Of a stretch of 64,000 bases of DNA, positions 7,551 through 15,508 are shown one piece after another (positions within the stretch are counted from its first letter, which is position 1; the number at the start of each line of letters is the position of its first letter). The position numbers were made by a program, and so were the translations under genes. Below the pieces are notes generated by a model. It ran no database searches, was not told the origin of the DNA, and saw only the letters and a list, made by a program, of their open reading frames with translations. Location of the stretch: positions 17,593 through 81,592 of the forward strand of contig NZ_SBII01000016.1 of assembly GCF_004028155.1 (NCBI RefSeq), given 5' to 3'. This DNA comes from Flavobacterium cerinum. Its GTDB lineage: Bacteria > Bacteroidota > Bacteroidia > Flavobacteriales > Flavobacteriaceae.

Positions 7551-7583
7551 GTGTTTTTATGTTATAAGTTCGTTACGTTTGAG

Positions 7584-7601
7584 TTTTAAAGGTGTTTTAA
7601 C
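7584..7601 (-). repeat. Phased TTTTAA pair between gp36 and portal genes
   Basis: TTTTAAA at 7584-7590 and TTTTAAC at 7595-7601 are 11 nt apart. They lie in the 60-nt gap upstream of the portal start. Confidence 0.45.
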
Positions 7602-7610
7602 GGTATTTGT

Positions 7611-8057
7611 TTACCAACGTTGGTTTGTACTTGGGTATTTGCTCGATATTTTTATGTTTAGCATGGTTTCGCCTCCCTCATCTTCATAAGGTGGCAGATC
7701 AGAAACGAATGTCCCGGATGCCACTCCTTTGAGCCAGTCCAAAGCATCCTGATAGCGTTCACTCCTATGTTTGGGTATCAGGTTGGGGGCTGTTGATGAA
7801 TACAGGTGATACAGGGCTAAGTCGATCGAAAGCATTACTATATAGGCATCCCTGTTGTCTACTGCATCCGGGTCGGTTGGGTCATAGCTCACAAAAACCT
7901 TATCTATAGGGTGCTTACCCGCTACGTACTTTTTGATCTGTGATACGGCCATGTTTTCGGCTGTAAAGAGCTTGGTGTCGGTGTAGTTGCTCGTAAGAGC
8001 GGCTTTTATTTCATTCCTGATCAAAGCCGTATAATCGGTATCGTTTAGAAATCTCAT
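7611..8057 (-). CDS. Mu gp36-like protein (DUF1320)
   Basis: The 148-residue protein has the DUF1320 pattern: M-R-F-L-N-D-T-D-Y at the N-terminus, A-E-N-M-A-V-S-Q-I-K-K-Y near residue 33, D-x-R-D-A-Y-I-V-M-L-S-I-D-L-A-L-Y-H-L-Y near 70-88, and R-Y-Q-D-A-L-D-W-L-K-G near 101. These proteins are head-completion or adaptor candidates in Mu-like phages. The gene starts 1 nt after the terminase stop. In Mu, gp36 follows the capsid genes; here it sits between terminase and portal. Confidence 0.8.
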   Translation of the reverse strand: MRFLNDTDYTALIRNEIKAALTSNYTDTKLFTAENMAVSQIKKYVAGKHPIDKVFVSYDPTDPDAVDNRDAYIVMLSIDLALYHLYSSTAPNLIPKHRSERYQDALDWLKGVASGTFVSDLPPYEDEGGETMLNIKISSKYPSTNQRW

Positions 8058-8058
8058 T

Positions 8059-9627
8059 TTAGTATCGGTTTTTCTTTTTGTCTAATATTTCACGTCTTGA
8101 ACTGGTGCGTGTATCGAATTTGTTTATAAAAGATATTTCGTTCACTTCTTTGATTGCACTTTGGAGTGCATCCGGCGCATCGTCATTTGCCCCGCTTCCT
8201 TTTTCAAATGCTAGTAACTGATCTTCTAAGTTTTGAAAGTCTGTAGAACCTTTATATTTCTCATTAAACCAAACATTCCCTCTTTCAAAAAATCCGCTCA
8301 TTCCCTCAATCCTGTCATATTTTCCTTCTTTACTTTTCTTATCTGAGGTTACAGGTATGTACCATCCGCGATCGTCCCCCTCGGTATCAAAATCATTGAC
8401 AAATTCGTCCTGAGCGAATAGCCCCTCAATCTTATATTTCACATTGTAATTAAGGAGCTTATTGTCGAACACATAATCGTACAGCCATTTTGCTACATTG
8501 GTTCGTGAGGTTTGTCTAACGTATGCAGCCAATACATGAAATTCACGCCCAATTTTACCAACAAGTATCATGGCCTTATAATCTCCTGCATCTTTATAGG
8601 ACAAGTCACCATAAAAACAAAGGCCATCGTATTGATCAAAGCGTAATCTTTGCCTCCATTGTATTTGCTCAGGTTTAAAGATTACCCCGTCTTGTACGTG
8701 GGTGTGTTGGTATTCCCTCATAAATGACCTGTAAGGGGTCTCGTCATATTTTACCCTCCAATATTCGGCGTTTGTTTTTTCAGGCCAATTGGGTTCAAAT
8801 GTGGACAAGTCTTTTACGGCTTTGGCTGTAACTATAAAATGACGGCTTTTACGCCCTGCAGCTTTTGCTTTTTCATTAATGAGCTTGAATTGTTTTTTAA
8901 GTTGGTTTATTACCGTATTAGGATGGAAGTTATTATTTGCAACCACAAAACGCTGTCTTTCGCCACCCTCGTCAAATGTTCCCCTTATGTCTTCCCAAAT
9001 TGTATCGCAAGCCTCACGGCTAAGCTTATCATTTTTGCAACGTTTCTTTGTATCAACATCGTCAATGAGAATATAGTCCGGCCTGTTTTCTTCCTCACTT
9101 TCACCCCTTGCAGATTGCTCAATACTCAAGGCTTTAAACTTTACCCCGTCAATAGTAGTAAAGTCGCCGCCTGTCCAGTCTCCATAATTGTAGCGTTTAC
9201 CATAATCATTTATTAACCTTTGGTTATGTTGTAGCTGAGATTGTAGTTTGCTTATAAGTTTTTTGGCCTTTGGGTCTGTCTGGCCAATAAGCAACATATA
9301 AAAGAGGTCTTTCGTAAAGTATAAAAACAAAGGAATACCCATTCCTAGATGTACAGATTTTGCACCCGAACGGAATATCTCAGCCAATAGACTAATGATT
9401 TTAAATTTTATCAGAAGTCTTGCCATTTCCTTTTGATACCATGAACAAGGGCTTTTGGCGTAATTTGGAAAATAGAACTCAAACCATTTAATATAGTTTT
9501 TTGCTAACTCCTCAATACGTTTGGTTTTCTCGCTTGGCTTTTCGTTTATGTTAACAGTAGTTGCTTTGCGTATACGCCTGCAATGTTCCTCATACTGCTT
9601 AATTAACCTTTCCCACTTTTTATCCAT
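8059..9627 (-). CDS. Phage terminase large subunit
   Basis: The 522-residue packaging ATPase/nuclease has a degenerate Walker A-like R-S-G-A-K-S at residues 86-91, a Walker B I-L-I-D-D at 186-190, and a C-terminal RNase H-like nuclease with an aspartate in F-Y-G-D-L-S-Y (D341), E-G-L-F-A-Q-D-E-F downstream and D-D-A-P-D-A-L near residue 485. It pumps DNA into the prohead through the portal. Its start codon shares one nucleotide with the small-subunit stop at 9627, so the two are translationally coupled. Length is normal for the family. Confidence 0.88.
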   Translation of the reverse strand: MDKKWERLIKQYEEHCRRIRKATTVNINEKPSEKTKRIEELAKNYIKWFEFYFPNYAKSPCSWYQKEMARLLIKFKIISLLAEIFRSGAKSVHLGMGIPLFLYFTKDLFYMLLIGQTDPKAKKLISKLQSQLQHNQRLINDYGKRYNYGDWTGGDFTTIDGVKFKALSIEQSARGESEEENRPDYILIDDVDTKKRCKNDKLSREACDTIWEDIRGTFDEGGERQRFVVANNNFHPNTVINQLKKQFKLINEKAKAAGRKSRHFIVTAKAVKDLSTFEPNWPEKTNAEYWRVKYDETPYRSFMREYQHTHVQDGVIFKPEQIQWRQRLRFDQYDGLCFYGDLSYKDAGDYKAMILVGKIGREFHVLAAYVRQTSRTNVAKWLYDYVFDNKLLNYNVKYKIEGLFAQDEFVNDFDTEGDDRGWYIPVTSDKKSKEGKYDRIEGMSGFFERGNVWFNEKYKGSTDFQNLEDQLLAFEKGSGANDDAPDALQSAIKEVNEISFINKFDTRTSSRREILDKKKNRY

Positions 9628-10067
9628 TATCCCTCCTGATTAATTCTATATATTAAAAATCGTTTATGATATTCTGTAAACAGCACCGCCGTTTTAGGGT
9701 CTTGTTCAGCCATCCAGTTGTCAAACTCTTTAAAAACAGACAGTATAATCTGAACCGATACTTTGCCGGAAACGGTCTCTAAAACTTTTGAGATTTTTGC
9801 AAGAGCATCGGCGTCGACGTTTGGTTTTTCACCCTCGGCAACGAGCTTAAGCTCTTTAAGTAAAATTTCCTTAATGACGTGAGGTGCGCTTATCACTTCC
9901 GCACGGCGCGCATCCCAATCCTTTTCCCCGGTTCTGCCTTTTCTCCACTTGCTAAGGGTCTGCTCAGAAATATCTATTTGCGTAGATATTTCTTTACAAC
10001 TCATACCATCATTGACAAACAACCTTTCGGCGATGGCTCTTTTTTTCTCGTTCGATAATACACTCAT
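9627..10067 (-). CDS. Terminase small subunit, HTH protein
   Basis: Starting at the ATG at 10067 gives 146 residues beginning M-S-V-L-S-N-E-K-K. An HTH follows at once (M-S-C-K-E-I-S-T-Q-I-D-I-S-E-Q-T-L-S-K-W, about 21-40), then W-D-A-R-R-A-E and a helical C-terminus. This is the layout of small terminases of Mu-like phages, which recognise DNA and recruit the large subunit. The frame stays open to an ATG at 10250, but that extension would overlap the divergent gene at 10224 and encode the control-region repeats, so the shorter start is preferred. Confidence 0.75.
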   Translation of the reverse strand: MSVLSNEKKRAIAERLFVNDGMSCKEISTQIDISEQTLSKWRKGRTGEKDWDARRAEVISAPHVIKEILLKELKLVAEGEKPNVDADALAKISKVLETVSGKVSVQIILSVFKEFDNWMAEQDPKTAVLFTEYHKRFLIYRINQEG

Positions 10068-10223
10068 AATTACGCGCGGTTTTGGAGCAAAGCTCCAAAA
10101 CAAAACCCTCATAAAATCAAATGTTTGCAACGGTTTCAACAAAGTTCGCAACGGTTTCTGAGTTGTTTTCGGGCGTGCTTTTTTCGCCCGATGTTTGCCA
10201 AAGAATAACACGAAGTAGCAATT
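10068..10223. promoter_or_regulatory. Divergent late control region with inverted and direct repeats
   Basis: The 156-nt gap between the two late operons holds several repeats. There is a 10-bp inverted repeat GTTTTGGAGC / GCTCCAAAAC (10079-10088, 10092-10101). GCAACGGTTTC occurs twice (10127-10137, 10148-10158), 21 nt apart, or two helical turns. There is a CGGGCG / CGCCCG dyad (10170-10175, 10185-10190). ATGTTTGC occurs at 10121-10128 and 10191-10198. No good TAnnTTTG box was found, consistent with activator-dependent late promoters in both directions. Which repeats bind protein is inferred. Confidence 0.6.
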
Positions 10224-11354
10224 ATGATAATCAAAATCAAGGATAACCAACTGTTTTTATACGGCACAATCTGGGAGGGTGACGGCACTTATTTTTTACA
10301 GTGTTTTTCGTCCATTGACGGGAATTTCCCGGTTATAGACGTACACTGGCATTGTAACGGCGGTTCTGTGTTTGACGGCAACCTGATGTATAATGCTATT
10401 CTAAATGCAAAATCTATTTGCGACGCTTATGTAGATGGTATCGCGGCCTCAATGGCGGCAGTCCTGCTAATGGCTTTCCGTAAGGTGTACATGGTTGAAA
10501 ATGGCTTCTTAATGATACATGCGCCGTCCGGCTATACACGTGGTGACGCTTCACAACACGAGGCCAGTGCCAAGCTGTTACGATCAATAGAAAAGAACTT
10601 CAGTAAAAAACTGATCAACAGGACAGGTAAAACCGAGGCTGATGTAAAAAAATGGCTTGTTGGTGATAATTGGTTTGACGCTGAGCAAGCATTAGAAGCT
10701 AAGCTAATTGACGAGATAGTAGACCCTGTTATAAAAACTCAGCAATTAGAAGACCCTACAAGTAACCTTGATAACACTTTTGGCTCGTTTGCGGCCTTAA
10801 TGGTTGCAGTGGAGGATAAAGATTTAAACGATAATAAAAACCCTTTAGAAATGAAAAATGAAATCATTGCAAAATTCGGTTTGGCGGGTGTAAATGCCCA
10901 GTCATCCGATACGGCGGTCATTCAGGCACTTGAAGACCACTTTAAAAACTCAACTAGCACGTTACAAACTTCACTAGAAGCCAAAACCGCACAGGTTACT
11001 AGCTTGGAAACGGCTATAACCTCACAACGTGAGGCTAAGATCAAAGCCATTTTAGATGTTGCCGAAAGCGAAAAAAAGATCACAGCCGTACAAAGAGCCA
11101 CTTATGAGAATATTGGCAAAACATCGGGTATTGACGCTTTAGAAACGGTAATATCAGGTTTAGGAATTAGAACACCAATTAACTCTGTTCTCAAAAAAGG
11201 CGGCACTACAACAGGCGTTACAGCCCGTGAGGGTTGGGATTGGGACAAATACCAAAAAGAAGCACCCCGCGAGATTGAAGCTATGGCATCGAAAGACCCG
11301 GAAGCGTTTGCGGCTTTGTACGAGGCAAAATTTAACCAACCTTTTAACACTTAA
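10224..11354 (+). CDS. ClpP-like head maturation protease with scaffold tail
   Basis: Residues 1-175 are a ClpP/S14-type protease: N-G-G-S (45-48) as oxyanion-region motif, Ser76 in G-I-A-A-S-M-A and His99 in L-M-I-H-A-P-S-G. Residues about 205-376 form a helical, charged tail with a likely coiled coil (T-S-L-E-A-K-T-A-Q-V-T-S-L-E), typical of a fused scaffold. The protease cleaves scaffold and perhaps capsid during prohead maturation, as Mu gpI does. It is the first gene of the rightward late operon and is followed 5 nt later by the capsid gene. Confidence 0.88.
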   Translation: MIIKIKDNQLFLYGTIWEGDGTYFLQCFSSIDGNFPVIDVHWHCNGGSVFDGNLMYNAILNAKSICDAYVDGIAASMAAVLLMAFRKVYMVENGFLMIHAPSGYTRGDASQHEASAKLLRSIEKNFSKKLINRTGKTEADVKKWLVGDNWFDAEQALEAKLIDEIVDPVIKTQQLEDPTSNLDNTFGSFAALMVAVEDKDLNDNKNPLEMKNEIIAKFGLAGVNAQSSDTAVIQALEDHFKNSTSTLQTSLEAKTAQVTSLETAITSQREAKIKAILDVAESEKKITAVQRATYENIGKTSGIDALETVISGLGIRTPINSVLKKGGTTTGVTAREGWDWDKYQKEAPREIEAMASKDPEAFAALYEAKFNQPFNT

Positions 11355-11359
11355 TAGAA

Positions 11360-12268
11360 ATGGCATTAAATCAACAGATTTGGACACAGGTGGCAGTGGA
11401 ACAGTTCCGTGCTACTGAAGATGCGAGTTTCTTAAATGAAATTCCCGATGAGTCACAGCTTGTCGTTGCGACCCGGAACGAAAACGAGGTGATACACCTT
11501 AACGACATTGGGGCTGATCCGGAAGTATTGATTAATAATACTACCTACGATTTGCCTGTAGCAGACCAAACCGACGCTGATATAGCAATAACACTAGATA
11601 AATATCAAACGGCGGTTACAAAAGTTACTGATGATGAGCTACAATTCATTGCGTACGATAAGATCAGAAAAGTGCAGGAAAAACACACCAAAGCGATCAT
11701 GTCGAAAAAGCACTCTAAGGCGGCTCATGCCTTAGCTCCTGCGGGCAATACCGTAAATACACCCGTATTGATCACAACCGGCCCGGATGATGGAGCAGGG
11801 CGTAAAAAATGTATCCCTAAAGATATTCAGGGGCTTAGCAGGGCATGGAATAAAGCAAAAATTCCTGCTGAGGGGCGTGTTTTAGTTTTGGGTTCTGACC
11901 ACTTAGGCGACTTAGAAGATTGGGCGTTAGAAAATCAAAAGTATGTTGGCCAGTTTACTGATTTAGACGGTAACAAGCTAAAATCAAAACTTTTTGGATT
12001 TACAATTTACTGGTATGTGGACATGCCTTACTTCAATGTAGCGGCTAAAACCAAAGTAAGTTTTGGAGCTGTACCGGGTGCAGGAGCAAATGAGGCTTCA
12101 ATAGCTTTTTTTGCACCTAACACTTTCAAGGCTTCCGGTTCAACTAAGAACTATGAGGCAAAACCTGAGCCTAGGAGACAGCAATGGGAATACAACATGA
12201 GACATAATTACATTGTGTTGCCGCTTAAACAAAGAGCTATGGCCGCAATCGTTTCGGGAACTGTTTAA
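11360..12268 (+). CDS. Major capsid protein
   Basis: The 302-residue protein lies directly after the protease/scaffold gene, the conserved slot for the Mu-like major head protein. It begins M-A-L-N-Q-Q-I-W and contains D-L-P-V-A-D-Q-T-D-A-D-I-A-I and D-K-I-R-K-V-Q-E-K-H stretches. The C-terminus has E-P-R-R-Q-Q-W-E-Y-N-M-R-H-N-Y and V-L-P-L-K-Q-R-A. The HK97 fold is inferred from position and family resemblance rather than a sharp motif. Confidence 0.82.
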   Translation: MALNQQIWTQVAVEQFRATEDASFLNEIPDESQLVVATRNENEVIHLNDIGADPEVLINNTTYDLPVADQTDADIAITLDKYQTAVTKVTDDELQFIAYDKIRKVQEKHTKAIMSKKHSKAAHALAPAGNTVNTPVLITTGPDDGAGRKKCIPKDIQGLSRAWNKAKIPAEGRVLVLGSDHLGDLEDWALENQKYVGQFTDLDGNKLKSKLFGFTIYWYVDMPYFNVAAKTKVSFGAVPGAGANEASIAFFAPNTFKASGSTKNYEAKPEPRRQQWEYNMRHNYIVLPLKQRAMAAIVSGTV

Positions 12269-12280
12269 TAAAAAACAATT

Positions 12281-12682
12281 ATGCTAAAAATAACTAAAGA
12301 AAACAAGCAGGAAGCGGCAAAGATATTTGCCGCTAATCCAACGGTACAAAACTTATTTGTGAACAACAAAAGTGAGTTTTTTACAAGTCGCAATTTGGCT
12401 GAAAACAGCGTTTCCAAGCCAAAAGAAGAGGTTACGGAAATCCTTAGATCATCGGTTGATACTGATGTCTCAGAAGAAACACCGGAAGAAGAAACAAAGG
12501 CAACGGTTAACAGCAAGCCCCCGGTTGCTAAGCCAGCAACTAAGAAACCCCCGGTTGCTAAACCAACAACCGCTAAGCCCCCGGTAAAAGTATCTGCCCC
12601 GGTAAAGGATAAAGCGGAAGAAGCGCAAGAACCTACCCCGGTAGAAGATAATGCAGGAGAAACGCAAGAACCTAAAGCCTAA
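12281..12682 (+). CDS. Head-associated protein with Pro/Lys/Ala repeat tail (gp35-like)
   Basis: Residues 1-45 form a small globular region (I-T-K-E-N-K-Q-E-A-A-K-I-F-A-A-N-P-T-V-Q-N-L-F) resembling the N-terminus of Mu gp35/FluMu-type proteins found after the capsid gene. Residues about 75-110 are low-complexity repeats of K-P-P-V-A-K-P, and the tail repeats acidic P-V-E-D-N-A-G-E-T-Q-E-P units. The disordered tail may decorate the capsid or be a flexible linker. Repeats are imperfect at the DNA level. Confidence 0.6.
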   Translation: MLKITKENKQEAAKIFAANPTVQNLFVNNKSEFFTSRNLAENSVSKPKEEVTEILRSSVDTDVSEETPEEETKATVNSKPPVAKPATKKPPVAKPTTAKPPVKVSAPVKDKAEEAQEPTPVEDNAGETQEPKA

Positions 12683-12685
12683 GCT

Positions 12686-13927
12686 ATGTCAGATATAAGC
12701 GGTGTTAATATAAAAAAAGGGCGTATAGGAGCAAATACGATCAATAAAAGTGACGGTATCTCGGCAATTATTATTGCCGGGACTGCCACTGCCGGACTGG
12801 CTCACGGGCTTGTGAGATCGCTTATGAACTCCAACGACATACAGGCTTTGGGTTTTACTGCGGCAGTTGATACAACTAACAACCAACATGCCTACCGTCA
12901 TTTAAAAGAGTTTTACAGGATGGCGGGCGAAGGTCAGAAATTGTATTTAATGATTGTTCCGGTTGCTACTACAATGGCCGATATACTGGATAAGCCGGAA
13001 TATGCCAAAAAGCTTGTTATTGAGGCTAAAGGCGAGGTTAGACAATTAGCTATTGCCATGAACCCAACGGCCGTACCTGTAAGCTTAAACGGATTGCCAA
13101 CCGATGTATATAGCTCTATACCAAAGGCGCAGGCTTTAGCCGATTGGGCATTTGAACAGAACTTCCCGTTACAGGTTTTACTTGAGGGACATTCTTATAC
13201 ATCACCCGCCGCCGCCGCCGCCGATCTTAGGGATATTCTTAACGTTGAAGCTCCGAAAGTGAGCATCGTTAACGGGCAGGACTGGAAATATGCCGATACT
13301 AAAACAGGATTAGCACAAAAGTTTGCCGACGTTGGGACGGCTTTGGGAACGCTTTCGGCCGCAACAGTTGAGCAGAACATCGGAGACAATGAAGTGTTTA
13401 ACCTGACCGACGCTACAAAAGACGCATGGCTTATTCCTGGTCTTTCTTCCCACGAAACTAATACGGCAGTATATAGTGATTTGCAAACTCTTGAAAATAA
13501 GGGTTACATATTTGGTTTGGAGTATTCAGGAATGGACGGCGTACGATGGAACAATGACCATGTTTGCGTAGAGATCGTAAAGGATTCGGATGGTAATATT
13601 AATGAGCATTCCATAGCGTACGGCAGAACACACGACAAAGCCCTGAGGCTTTTAAGAACTGTCTTACTGCCTAAAATAAAGAAATCCTACCCGGTAGACC
13701 CTGCCACTGGTCTACTACCCATCGGTGTGCAAAAGTACCTTAAAGGTGTAGGTGATACAGTGTTTGGAGATATGGTGCGCCGTAAGGAAATATCGGCAGG
13801 TGAAATGTATGTTGACCCAACGAGTGACCTCGTAACTGAAAAGGTTTTAAAAACAAGTTACGCATTTGTGCCTTATGGTACAATAGGAGAAATTAGAGGA
13901 ACGTCTAACCTTAAATCAAGTCTGTAA
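12686..13927 (+). CDS. Contractile tail sheath protein (DUF2586-like)
   Basis: The 413-residue protein has the DUF2586 sheath pattern. Its N-terminus is I-S-G-V-N-I-K-K-G-R-I-G-A-N with a hydrophobic I-I-I-A-G-T-A-T-A-G stretch. A middle part has W-A-F-E-Q-N-F-P-L-Q-V-L-L-E-G-H, and the C-terminal sheath core (about 250-413) includes N-D-H-V-C-V-E-I-V and R-L-L-R-T-V-L-L-P-K-I. It shows that the virion is a contractile-tailed myovirus. It shares one nucleotide with the tube gene that follows. Confidence 0.85.
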   Translation: MSDISGVNIKKGRIGANTINKSDGISAIIIAGTATAGLAHGLVRSLMNSNDIQALGFTAAVDTTNNQHAYRHLKEFYRMAGEGQKLYLMIVPVATTMADILDKPEYAKKLVIEAKGEVRQLAIAMNPTAVPVSLNGLPTDVYSSIPKAQALADWAFEQNFPLQVLLEGHSYTSPAAAAADLRDILNVEAPKVSIVNGQDWKYADTKTGLAQKFADVGTALGTLSAATVEQNIGDNEVFNLTDATKDAWLIPGLSSHETNTAVYSDLQTLENKGYIFGLEYSGMDGVRWNNDHVCVEIVKDSDGNINEHSIAYGRTHDKALRLLRTVLLPKIKKSYPVDPATGLLPIGVQKYLKGVGDTVFGDMVRRKEISAGEMYVDPTSDLVTEKVLKTSYAFVPYGTIGEIRGTSNLKSSL

Positions 13928-14343
13928 TGTCTACAATTATAAGAAACAGTAAGGCATACGATAGCGGTGACGCTGAGGCAACTATTAACGGCATCCCTTT
14001 AGAGATTGTCGAGATAAGTTATAACACCGAGCAAGAGCATCAATTAAACCATACGCTTAAAAATAGGGCTACATCATGGTCACAAGGTAAAATTACGCCA
14101 ACGGCCACGATTACTGTAATGATGCATGATATTACACCTATTGAAACGGCGGCTGGTGGTGATTTGCTGAAAATTAAACCTTTTGATATTAATGTCACTT
14201 TTATTAATGACTACAATATTCCGGTTAACGATACTATTATCGCAAAATTCCAAGATCAAGGCCGTGAAGTTACAGGTGACATGGGCTTGAATAAACAATA
14301 CACCCTGTTTGTTTTAGATATAAAATACAACAACCCAATTTAA
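13927..14343 (+). CDS. Tail tube protein
   Basis: The 138-residue, beta-rich, cysteine-free protein immediately follows the sheath, the universal order in contractile phages. It includes G-I-P-L-E-I-V-E-I-S-Y and S-W-S-Q-G-K-I-T-P-T-A-T-I-T-V-M-M-H-D-I, resembling Mu gpM-like tube proteins. It polymerises as the inner conduit around the tape measure. Assignment rests on size, order and the alternating beta pattern. Confidence 0.75.
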   Translation: MSTIIRNSKAYDSGDAEATINGIPLEIVEISYNTEQEHQLNHTLKNRATSWSQGKITPTATITVMMHDITPIETAAGGDLLKIKPFDINVTFINDYNIPVNDTIIAKFQDQGREVTGDMGLNKQYTLFVLDIKYNNPI

Positions 14344-14346
14344 AAA

Positions 14347-14721
14347 ATGGAAGATAAAATCATAAAAAAACAAGATACAGAACATAACGAATTATGTCTG
14401 TCGGCTATAGTAACACCTGTTCAAAAGGAGGCTTTTATTAATCAATATGGTAAAGCAAGATTAAGGATGTTAGAAGTTCCGGCCAGTGACGAAACAGCAG
14501 AATTTTACAACGTTGTTGCTGTAGTGCCGGACAGGTCGACCATGTCCCAATACATGAAGTATGGCGACATTAACCCTAAAAAGGCACAGGAGATTTTAGT
14601 AAAGAACTGCGTTAAAACGCACCTAGAGGAAATTTTAGCAGACGATGCGCTGTTTATGACAACCGTAACGTTATTGGCTGAGCTTGTCCCGATAAGAGAC
14701 GGCAGGGTAAAAAAGTTTTAG
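14347..14721 (+). CDS. Tail assembly chaperone, unshifted product
   Basis: The 124-residue helical protein sits after the tube gene in the slot of the G component of G/GT tail chaperones (Mu gp41). It lacks enzyme motifs and ends shortly after a canonical slippery heptamer A-AAA-AAG at 14709-14715, read in frame as xxA AAA AAG, with a TAG stop six nucleotides later. These proteins bind the tape measure during tail assembly. Most ribosomes should make this form. Confidence 0.75.
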   Translation: MEDKIIKKQDTEHNELCLSAIVTPVQKEAFINQYGKARLRMLEVPASDETAEFYNVVAVVPDRSTMSQYMKYGDINPKKAQEILVKNCVKTHLEEILADDALFMTTVTLLAELVPIRDGRVKKF

Positions 14722-14915
14722 AGGACTGCCCGGGCTTACATTTCAGTCAAACAAAAGATATGATATTAAAGATTGATGCTTTTATCTCTCATTTTTTACA
14801 CATCCCTTTTCCCGAAAATCTAACAGATGCGCAATGGGCTGAAAAGTGGGCACAGGTTAAGTTCTTAGCAGAAAAAGGAATACTAGGCAATTTAAAAGAT
14901 GGTGTTTTATTATGA
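14347..14915 (+). CDS. Tail assembly chaperone, -1 frameshift product (GT form)
   Basis: A -1 slip on AAAAAAG (14709-14715) moves ribosomes from the G frame into a frame that is already open upstream and continues to the TGA at 14913-14915. This adds 66 residues, for a 189-residue protein (join 14347..14715, 14715..14915). The extension contains D-A-F-I-S-H-F-L-H and D-A-Q-W-A-E-K-W-A-Q-V-K-F-L, like the conserved T part. Its stop overlaps the next start as ATGA. An internal ATG at 14760 could yield T alone but lacks an obvious signal. Confidence 0.72.
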
Positions 14916-15508
14916 CAAATTCACAGGAACTCATTATATCCCTTAGCGGAAGATACGCGGCGGCTTTCGGCTTTTTAGCCACTACAAAAACACCCACGGC
15001 GGTGAGAGTATCAAATGATTATAGCGTGGTCACTTATCCGGATGCTGAGGGAGATTTTGAGGGTATGGAGTTTATTTATGATGGAAACTCTTTAAAATTT
15101 GGCGATATGCTCTTAGCGAGTGAATTTGATGGGTTGATTGCCCCACCGCCAATAATAAATTTTACTCAAGATAAAGACCTGATCGAAACACAGATCAACG
15201 GTACAGATAATTTAGTTATTGAGCGTTGGGGTACACGACCCTATGACATTAGAATGAGGGGTTTGCTGATTGATGTTAAAAACAGGCGTTACCCTGAGGA
15301 CATCATTAAACAGCTTTACCGCCTCTTTAAATACAACAACGTAGTTGATGTAGTAGGTACACAGTTCTTTGATAAGGATATTAAAACGATCTATTTTACA
15401 GGTATTGAGTTTAGCCCGGTACAGGGTTTTGAAGACACGATACAATTTGCACTCATAGCCCGTAGCATATCCCCGGTATCGTTCACTCTTACTAATCCAA
15501 ATCTATAA
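14912..15508 (+). CDS. Tail protein, DUF6046-like
   Basis: The 198-residue protein contains E-R-W-G-T-R-P-Y-D-I-R-M-R-G-L-L-I-D-V and Y-P-E-D-I-I-K-Q-L-Y-R-L-F-K-Y, recalling DUF6046 proteins of Bacteroidetes phages. The DUF number is from memory and tentative. It occupies the position of Mu gpN (DNA circulation / tail protein), between tail chaperone and hub. It starts in ATGA overlap with the frameshift product and shares one nucleotide with the following gene, so it is likely a structural part of the tail tip. Confidence 0.6.
   Translation: MTNSQELIISLSGRYAAAFGFLATTKTPTAVRVSNDYSVVTYPDAEGDFEGMEFIYDGNSLKFGDMLLASEFDGLIAPPPIINFTQDKDLIETQINGTDNLVIERWGTRPYDIRMRGLLIDVKNRRYPEDIIKQLYRLFKYNNVVDVVGTQFFDKDIKTIYFTGIEFSPVQGFEDTIQFALIARSISPVSFTLTNPNL

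Noticed and set aside
10068..10250. Upstream start for the small terminase at 10250 (61 extra residues)
   Set aside because: It would overlap the divergent protease gene and translate the control-region repeats; the ATG at 10067 starts just before the HTH.
12500..12680. Tandem repeats considered as CRISPR or transposon repeats
   Set aside because: They are codon-level K-P-P-V-A-K-P repeats in a phage head gene; no constant repeat-spacer pattern.
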